Positions 32,807 to 37,501 of a stretch of DNA of 37,501 nt are shown one piece after another. The position numbers and the translations under genes were made by a program. The notes under the pieces were generated by a model that saw only the letters and a program-made list of their open reading frames with translations, did not search any database and was not told the origin of the DNA. Each line of letters starts with the position of its first letter. The first letter of the stretch is position 1. The stretch is from assembly GCA_011525695.1 (NCBI GenBank), contig WYBX01000016.1, positions 1 through 37,501 on the forward strand, read 5' to 3'. Source of the DNA: Verrucomicrobiia bacterium (lineage in GTDB: Bacteria > Verrucomicrobiota > Verrucomicrobiia > Opitutales > Opitutaceae).

Positions 32807-33802
32807 CTAACGTATCCAAGAATGTCGGTCGCCGTTTGGTCGCACGTCATTCGAAAGACGGCCAGGTTCTCGGGACACCCCTGGTAATTTCGCAGGCGGA
32901 TGCCAGCCTCTCGCGGGAGACCAGTGTTGATTGAATGCTGTCGCGCTAACGGCCGCCTCCATCACAGGCCATGCGAACGTGCGGATCGCGTCCAGCGTTG
33001 CGGCCATTTCAACAGGCGCGAGGGCATTGCGACGGAGAAAAACGTTCCAAGGTGTCGCTTTCAGCGTGGCGAACTTCGGGGTCAACGCGACAGGCACTAT
33101 CACCGGCAATGGCATTTCGCGCCGGGCGAATGTCCGGGTGATGGCGTCTTTCAGCAACTCGCCTTCAAAGGAGAATTGCCGGCTCAGAAACCAGAGGTCG
33201 AAAGAATCCTTCATCCGCGTGTTCGCCTCACCCAAGCGAACGCCTGCTTCGAGCTTCTCGGCCACGACGGTATAAATCGGATACGCCCGCAGATGCGGGG
33301 CGGGAAAATCCAGCAGCGCCGGGAATTCCACTTCGTCCGGCTCGGGAGTAACGACATCGCCGAATCCGATGTCCACCTGAACCGGAATCCGCGCGTTTTC
33401 CAACCGCGCTTCCAGGGTGACGCGCATGCCGGGATAGGCGGCTTCCTCGCGAATCGGAGCAGCCGCCACACTCTCCGGTAGGAACGTCAGGCCGTCCGGC
33501 TCGGTCTCGAGGCGACACAACTCCGTGAAAATCGTCTTCAGTTCGTCGGCATCACTGGGGCCGAAGCCGAGGAGATCGACGTCGCGGGTGGGCCGGTGCG
33601 TGCCGTCCGACCAGATCGCGAAGAGCATCGCGCCTTTGAGCAGGAACTTTTCCGCATGAGGCGAGCGACTGAGGCGGTAGAGCAGCCGTTCGCTACCGTA
33701 GCGCACAAGCACGAGGTCGAAGGGCTCCTTGCGTTCCTTGCTCAGATTGAGCAGCCGTTGCCTAACCGAGGCCGGCAGATTCCGTTGCGGTTCAGGCTTC
33801 AT
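32807..33802 (-). CDS. abiEii: Type IV toxin-antitoxin toxin, AbiEii/AbiGii nucleotidyltransferase
   Basis: Toxin of 331 residues of the DUF1814 nucleotidyltransferase family, which in known systems transfers nucleotides to RNA targets and halts growth. Seen: LLKGAMLFAIWSDGTHRPTR leading to DVDLLGFG (metal-binding acidic pair), then YTVVAEKLEAGVRLGEANTR and MKDSFDLWFLSRQF, which are typical C-terminal family segments. It starts at ATG 33802, overlapping the antitoxin stop by 4 nt. All expected core motifs are present, so it looks intact. The system may act in phage defence or plasmid-like stabilisation. Confidence 0.92.
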   Translation of the reverse strand: MKPEPQRNLPASVRQRLLNLSKERKEPFDLVLVRYGSERLLYRLSRSPHAEKFLLKGAMLFAIWSDGTHRPTRDVDLLGFGPSDADELKTIFTELCRLETEPDGLTFLPESVAAAPIREEAAYPGMRVTLEARLENARIPVQVDIGFGDVVTPEPDEVEFPALLDFPAPHLRAYPIYTVVAEKLEAGVRLGEANTRMKDSFDLWFLSRQFSFEGELLKDAITRTFARREMPLPVIVPVALTPKFATLKATPWNVFLRRNALAPVEMAATLDAIRTFAWPVMEAAVSATAFNQHWSPARGWHPPAKLPGVSREPGRLSNDVRPNGDRHSWIR

Positions 33803-34401
33803 GTCAGGCTTTCGAAATAGGGGCGCATCACCTGGGCCACGCGGTCAACCCGCGCAAAGTGCTCCAGGTCTTTCATCGTGGCACGGCGCGCCCGCCAGGT
33901 TTCGCGCAGGGCCTCGAGCGCCACGTCGAGGCCGATCTTGTACCGGAACTTGAAGCAGTCCGCCACGGTTTTGGCGGGGTTGTAAACGCGGAGGGACACG
34001 CCCTCGACAGTGTGGGTTTCGACTCCCTCATTCAGGGCCGGGCCGGAGAGACGGACGATCCGCAGACCGACGTGATGCCCGCGAGGACTCCAACTCTTAT
34101 GGCCGAGCGCCAGCCAGACCTCGTGCGGATTCTGCGTGGTCAGGCGGTGGAAGTTGAGAGCCGAGAGCAGGCAGATAATGCCGTTGGGGACCTGTTTACC
34201 GACCTCGGCCAGGGTATGCTTCTCGGTGATGTCCGCACCGGGCGGACGATATAGCCCGCGACCCGCGCGTTCGAGCAGCCCGGCTTGCACGGCTTGCTGC
34301 ACTTGGACACGATTAAACCCTTGCGCCGTCAGGTCGCGTGAGCGCAGGAGGGTGGTGCCCCGAAAGGCAGCCTTGAGGCGTTTTTGGGTGAGAGGGGTCA
34401 T
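33799..34401 (-). CDS. abiEi: Type IV antitoxin AbiEi-like
   Basis: Antitoxin of about 200 residues. It has an N-terminal winged-helix region (LTQKRLKAAFRGTTLLRSRD, then QAGLLERAGRGLYRPPGADI) and a C-terminal DUF1814-partner region (SALNFHRLTTQNPHEVWLAL, VSLRVYNPAKTVADCFKFRY). AbiEi proteins neutralise the toxin and repress the operon. ATG 34401 is chosen because GAGG lies 7 nt upstream; another in-frame ATG at 34425 is possible. An AT-rich stretch upstream (34426-34455) probably holds the promoter. Confidence 0.9.
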   Translation of the reverse strand: MTPLTQKRLKAAFRGTTLLRSRDLTAQGFNRVQVQQAVQAGLLERAGRGLYRPPGADITEKHTLAEVGKQVPNGIICLLSALNFHRLTTQNPHEVWLALGHKSWSPRGHHVGLRIVRLSGPALNEGVETHTVEGVSLRVYNPAKTVADCFKFRYKIGLDVALEALRETWRARRATMKDLEHFARVDRVAQVMRPYFESLT

Positions 34402-34622
34402 GACAGAACCTCGGCATTTATTCATATTCTACGAGGTATTGTAAATTCGATTCGTCCTCGCCACTCGTCTTACCGCAAAGCTGGCGGGTCACGAAGAGTT
34501 GATGGCCTGTTCAGCCTCATGCAGCGCCGCGATCAACCGATGCAGCGAAAGATCAAACATCTAACCGATCACGAATAACCAATATCGCACCCGCACTGCT
34601 TCTTGGCACCAGCCGTGAGAAT

Positions 34623-34808
34623 TCAGGATCGTTCCGCCCGGTAGGCGTTGAGCACCGGGGCTACGTCCGGCTCGGTGTCCAGGACGTAGCGGTCCCACTC
34701 CTCGCGCGGGGTCGAATCGAGCAGCGTCCGCACGATGTGAATGCGCAACGCACGTACCTGCTCATCCGAAAGTTGCTCGGGCTCTGCGCGGGGCACCTGA
34801 TCTTGCAC
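34623..34808 (-). CDS. Small hypothetical protein
   Basis: A 61-residue frame starting at GTG 34808. It is charged and probably helical: LSDEQVRALRIHIVRTLLDS, then TPREEWDRYVLDTEPDVAPV. There is no signal peptide or membrane helix and I do not recognise a family. It sits between the toxin-antitoxin pair and a degraded gene; coding character is plausible from composition only. Confidence 0.4.
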   Translation of the reverse strand: MQDQVPRAEPEQLSDEQVRALRIHIVRTLLDSTPREEWDRYVLDTEPDVAPVLNAYRAERS

Positions 34809-34869
34809 GGAAAGAGCCTTGCGGAACGACGGCGCTCGTCAACTGGCGCGCGAACAACCGGGATTCACC

Positions 34870-35148
34870 TCAGACGCGAATGGACCTGAGAAGCAGTTTC
34901 ACTCGCTCTGGATCGAACTCGTCCGGATCGAACGTCCCGTTGGGCAGCCAGTCGAGAAACTGGCGATGCTCCGGATGTTGCGGCTGCTCAAAATAGTCGG
35001 TGGCCAGCTCCAACTCGATCACATGCTCCCAACTGTCGCCGCCGCACGGTTTTGATCCCGTGCAATGAAACATGGAGAGCGAAAATTCGGGCTGGCTTCG
35101 GCATGGCGGCAATTTGCACGCCTCTGAGCCACCCGGTTCAAGAGCCAA
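34870..35148 (-). pseudogene. C-terminal piece of a pRiA4b ORF-3-like protein
   Basis: A 92-codon frame whose last 55 residues match the end of the plasmid pRiA4b ORF-3 / IS1096 TnpR-like family: KPCGGDSWEHVIELEL, then QPQHPEHRQFLDWLPNGTFD and PDEFDPERVK (family: 'CPPEDCGG..GY...L....PDHPEHEE.LEWLGG.FDPE.FD'). The N-terminal beta-rich part, which starts with a 'LKGI.PPIWRRI' segment, is missing in this frame; a different frame just upstream reads FALHVSLHGIK, which may be its displaced trace. It is probably a truncated remnant carried by mobile DNA. Confidence 0.5.
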
Positions 35149-35294
35149 AGCTCCACGGGATATCCCATGGATTCAAAGCGTTCATGGATTCTTCGGAACC
35201 CGAACGGCTCACGCACAGCCGCAGAGACGCTTTGCGTTGAACCACAGAGGCCTGACGCGGCGGCAGAAATTGTCCTGACCCCGGCGTCATCAGT

Positions 35295-35975
35295 TCACAG
35301 CTGCCAGTGGGTCGCGATCCCCCAGCAATGGAGGTGGCGGTCCGGCGGAGCTGACAGCCGATAGGTCACTCCCGCGCTCCAACGCGACGTCAGCGCGAAA
35401 TTCATGGAAGCTGCGGCACCGAGCCGGAGGTCGTGCTCCCTGAAAGTCGCGATCCGGTTGTAGAACCGCTGGAGTGGCTGATCCGGCGCATTATTTCCGA
35501 AGTACGAGGATCCCAGCTCAGCGGACGACAAAAACAACGAAAGCACCGGCCCCGTTTCAAAAACGATCCTCGGCGTCAACTGCCAGCTTCGACAGACATC
35601 AAGCGACAATTCGGAAATTTTGTCGGTGATCTCGAGTGGCACGATAACCTGAGCTGCAACTTCCGCGCGATCGAAAATATCCGCATCCCCTGAAGCACCG
35701 GATCCACGCATCGTGCCGTATCGCGAATAGGCCAGGCCGGCGCTCCACCTTTCGCCCAGGAGGCGGCCCACGCGAAGGTATCCGGCTGGAACGTGCTTTC
35801 GATCGTTCTGACGGAGCTTGTACGCCGGCACCTCAAACGATCTCACGCCGCTGACCACGACGTGCGACGCGCCCGCCTCCAGCAGCCACCGGCCGTCGCT
35901 TGCAGCCACTCCCGCGCCGACAATGAGTAAGAACAAGCTCCCCACCACTGCCGCACGACGAAATCCGGGCTGCAT
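35295..35975 (-). CDS. Predicted outer-membrane beta-barrel protein
   Basis: Secreted protein of 226 residues. A clear signal peptide (MQPGFRRAAVVGSLFLLIVG, cleavage near VAASD) fixes the start at ATG 35975; the frame is open to 36197 but that part is basic and unstructured. The mature part alternates hydrophobic and polar residues as in small barrels (WSAGLAYSRYGTM, LRLGAAASMNFALTSRWSAG, VTYRLSAPPD). It resembles OmpW/OmpA-like barrels in general look, but I cannot name a family, and it does not end in the usual aromatic residue (HWQL). Confidence 0.6.
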   Translation of the reverse strand: MQPGFRRAAVVGSLFLLIVGAGVAASDGRWLLEAGASHVVVSGVRSFEVPAYKLRQNDRKHVPAGYLRVGRLLGERWSAGLAYSRYGTMRGSGASGDADIFDRAEVAAQVIVPLEITDKISELSLDVCRSWQLTPRIVFETGPVLSLFLSSAELGSSYFGNNAPDQPLQRFYNRIATFREHDLRLGAAASMNFALTSRWSAGVTYRLSAPPDRHLHCWGIATHWQL

Positions 35976-36247
35976 CTGTGCATCATAGATCCGAGACACG
36001 AGGGCCACAAGACAACATCGCCGCCTCCCGAATATCGATCTCTGCGCGACGTCCGCACGGGGATCTGGGGGTTGGGAGTGGCGATGATCCAACGGAGTCA
36101 TGCCGTCGCATGTCACCGGAAGCGTTTCTGGTACTTCCCGGGTTTGAGTGGAGGCGAAAAAGTGAGTGATGAGAAGTTCGGATTGACCGTATGGCATTGA
36201 TTGGCGCCTTCCAAAGGCTGAAGTTTCAATCAGTCATGCATGAGGTC

Positions 36248-37379
36248 ATGAAAGCAGCGTCTCCCGCTGTGGGAACACTTCTCGCCATGATCGTGAGCGC
36301 TGCTCTCTCTCCGAGCAGCGGAGGATCCAAGTGTCGATTTTAGCGGACGCGCGAAGATGCCCGTACCGGTTGGGGCGAAGGTGATTCTCACGAGTGACCG
36401 CGCCGAATATTGGCTGGGAGAGAATGTCTTTGTGCATTTCGTGTTGGAGAACACGGGAAGCGAGCCTTTCGAGTTCGACGCCGGCGGCGACTATCGCGGC
36501 GCGCCCCGAGCGCTGCGATTCAAGGTCACTGCGAAGGACGAAGATAGGCACGCAGCGGAAGACCCGTTTCCTCCGGGTACATTTTGGTTCGGCGGCGGGC
36601 TCGGAGGCGGAGGGACGCTCAAGCCAGGCGAGAAGTGGACGCACTCGGTGCCGATCATGCGGTACTGCGACATCGACCACGCAGGACGCTGGACATTCCG
36701 CATCACGCACGACTTGGGATGGAAAGAAGACGAACGCAAGCGCCCGGTGGGCGAGATCGTTCTCACTTTCAAAATGCCCGGCGACGCGCAGGCCGAAAAG
36801 GTCGTGCAGGAGATGGAGGCGATGCCTCGGCATAGCTGGCCAAGACATCCATTGCGCAACCTTCCGGACTATACGTGCCTGCGATTGCCGGTCTATCTCG
36901 GTCCGGTCCTTCACCGGATCGAGCAAGGCAAGGTAGAGATGCTCGATGCTCTCGCGCTAATTCCGACACGTGGCGCAACAGCCGCGCTGATCCGGGTGGC
37001 CGCACGGGAGGAATTGAGGGTCGCCGTCCCTGCGGGCGAAACGCTCTGCCGTCGAATACCGTACGGCTGGATGCGCCCATCCGCCGCAAGGCAGCGTCTT
37101 GTGGAGCGGGCGTGGGACGAGAAGTTCGTGCCGGAAGTGTGTGCGCTGGCAGCACAGTATCTGGCAACGAAAGAACCTGAGAAGGTGAAGCTCGCCGGTC
37201 GCTTCCTGGAGGCGGTGGGGACATTGGAACATGTGCCTTCGGTACTTTCAGCCTTGGATGGGGTGGTGGAAGGTTCGCTGACTCCCCGAAGGTCCGCCCA
37301 GGACAAACTTCACGACATGTCCAGTCCGCTGCGCGAGTTAGCCGCCGCAATGACCGCACTTCGGGATCGCGGTTTGTGA
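36248..37379 (+). pseudogene. Secreted protein gene split by a CT-tract frameshift
   Basis: ATG 36248 opens a good signal peptide, MKAASPAVGTLLAMIVSAAL, which then runs off frame and stops at TAG 36341. The mature part continues in another frame from about 36303: LRAAEDPSVDFSGRAKMPVP, then VILTSDRAEYWLGENVFVHF to 37379. The switch falls in a CTCTCTCTC tract (36303-36311). One extra CT there would join the two parts in frame. The mature region has an Ig-like N-terminal part (LGENVFVHFVLENTGSEPFE) and a helical C-terminal part of unknown family. Internal ATG 36357 could still express a signal-less 340-residue product. Confidence 0.6.
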
Positions 37380-37405
37380 TTGCCTCGAATTGGTGGACAG
37401 AGGAA

Positions 37406-37493
37406 CCGAGTTGTTCATGAAGTTCGCGGAGCCCACCGCCTCTGTGCCCGAAGAGGCGGCGGTGGGCGGGAGCGAACTTTGTGAACAACTCGG
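37406..37493 (+). repeat. Large imperfect hairpin (88 nt) at the window end
   Basis: CCGAGTTGTTCA (37406-37417) pairs with TGAACAACTCGG (37482-37493); GAAGTTCGC pairs with GCGAACTTT further in; GCCCACCGCC (37431-37440) pairs with GGCGGTGGGC (37458-37467). The stem is nearly continuous around a 17-nt loop. It lies 26 nt after the preceding gene stop. It may be a terminator or a small palindromic mobile element. Confidence 0.6.
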
Positions 37494-37501
37494 TTGGGAT
37501 G

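Noticed and set aside
35166..35216. Small palindromes around 35165-35185 as a repeat
   Set aside because: Stems are short and imperfect and not found elsewhere in the window.

Overview
This 37.5-kb window is GC-rich chromosomal DNA. It most likely comes from a Verrucomicrobiota bacterium related to Opitutaceae. That placement is inference from gene content: a TonB-dependent receptor with an STN domain behind an ECF sigma/FecR pair, a complex I operon without nuoEFG but with two nuoM genes, IorAB-type molybdenum enzymes, and many small dispersed palindromes. No rRNA, tRNA, CRISPR array, phage block or complete insertion sequence was recognised.

Layout. Positions 1-480 hold a sulfatase-like remnant. 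From 5495 down to 480 (minus strand) runs a surface-signalling and uptake operon: ECF sigma factor, FecR anti-sigma factor, STN/TonB receptor. A small membrane protein (5864-6553) and a decayed stretch with a nucleotidyltransferase remnant follow. From 20597 down to 7173 (minus strand) lies a complex I operon in the order A-B-C-D-I-H-J-K-L-M-M-N. Most junctions are 1-nt gaps or ATGA/GTGA overlaps. Four junctions are expanded and filled with inverted or tandem repeats. Upstream, still on the minus strand, are an ABC permease, an EamA transporter and an ApbE flavin transferase (24377-20921), all overlapping by 4 nt.

From 24535 the plus strand carries ilvBN, the acetolactate synthase genes. In front is a 31-codon leader peptide with seven valine codons in an eight-codon run, followed by mutually exclusive hairpins and an intrinsic terminator. 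This is a textbook ribosome-mediated attenuator and the clearest regulatory finding here. A DUF2934 protein and a repeat-rich spacer follow. Next come iorB/iorA (minus), an ArsR regulator with two SRPBCC genes (plus, with a palindromic operator), and an AbiEi/AbiEii toxin-antitoxin pair (minus). The last stretch has small or degraded genes, a predicted outer-membrane barrel, and a secreted-protein gene split by what looks like loss of one CT unit. The window ends in an 88-nt hairpin.

The most notable signals are the ilvBN attenuator; the duplicated NuoM, one copy of which lacks the TM7 lysine; and a 33-34 nt palindrome found inserted inside two unrelated repeats.
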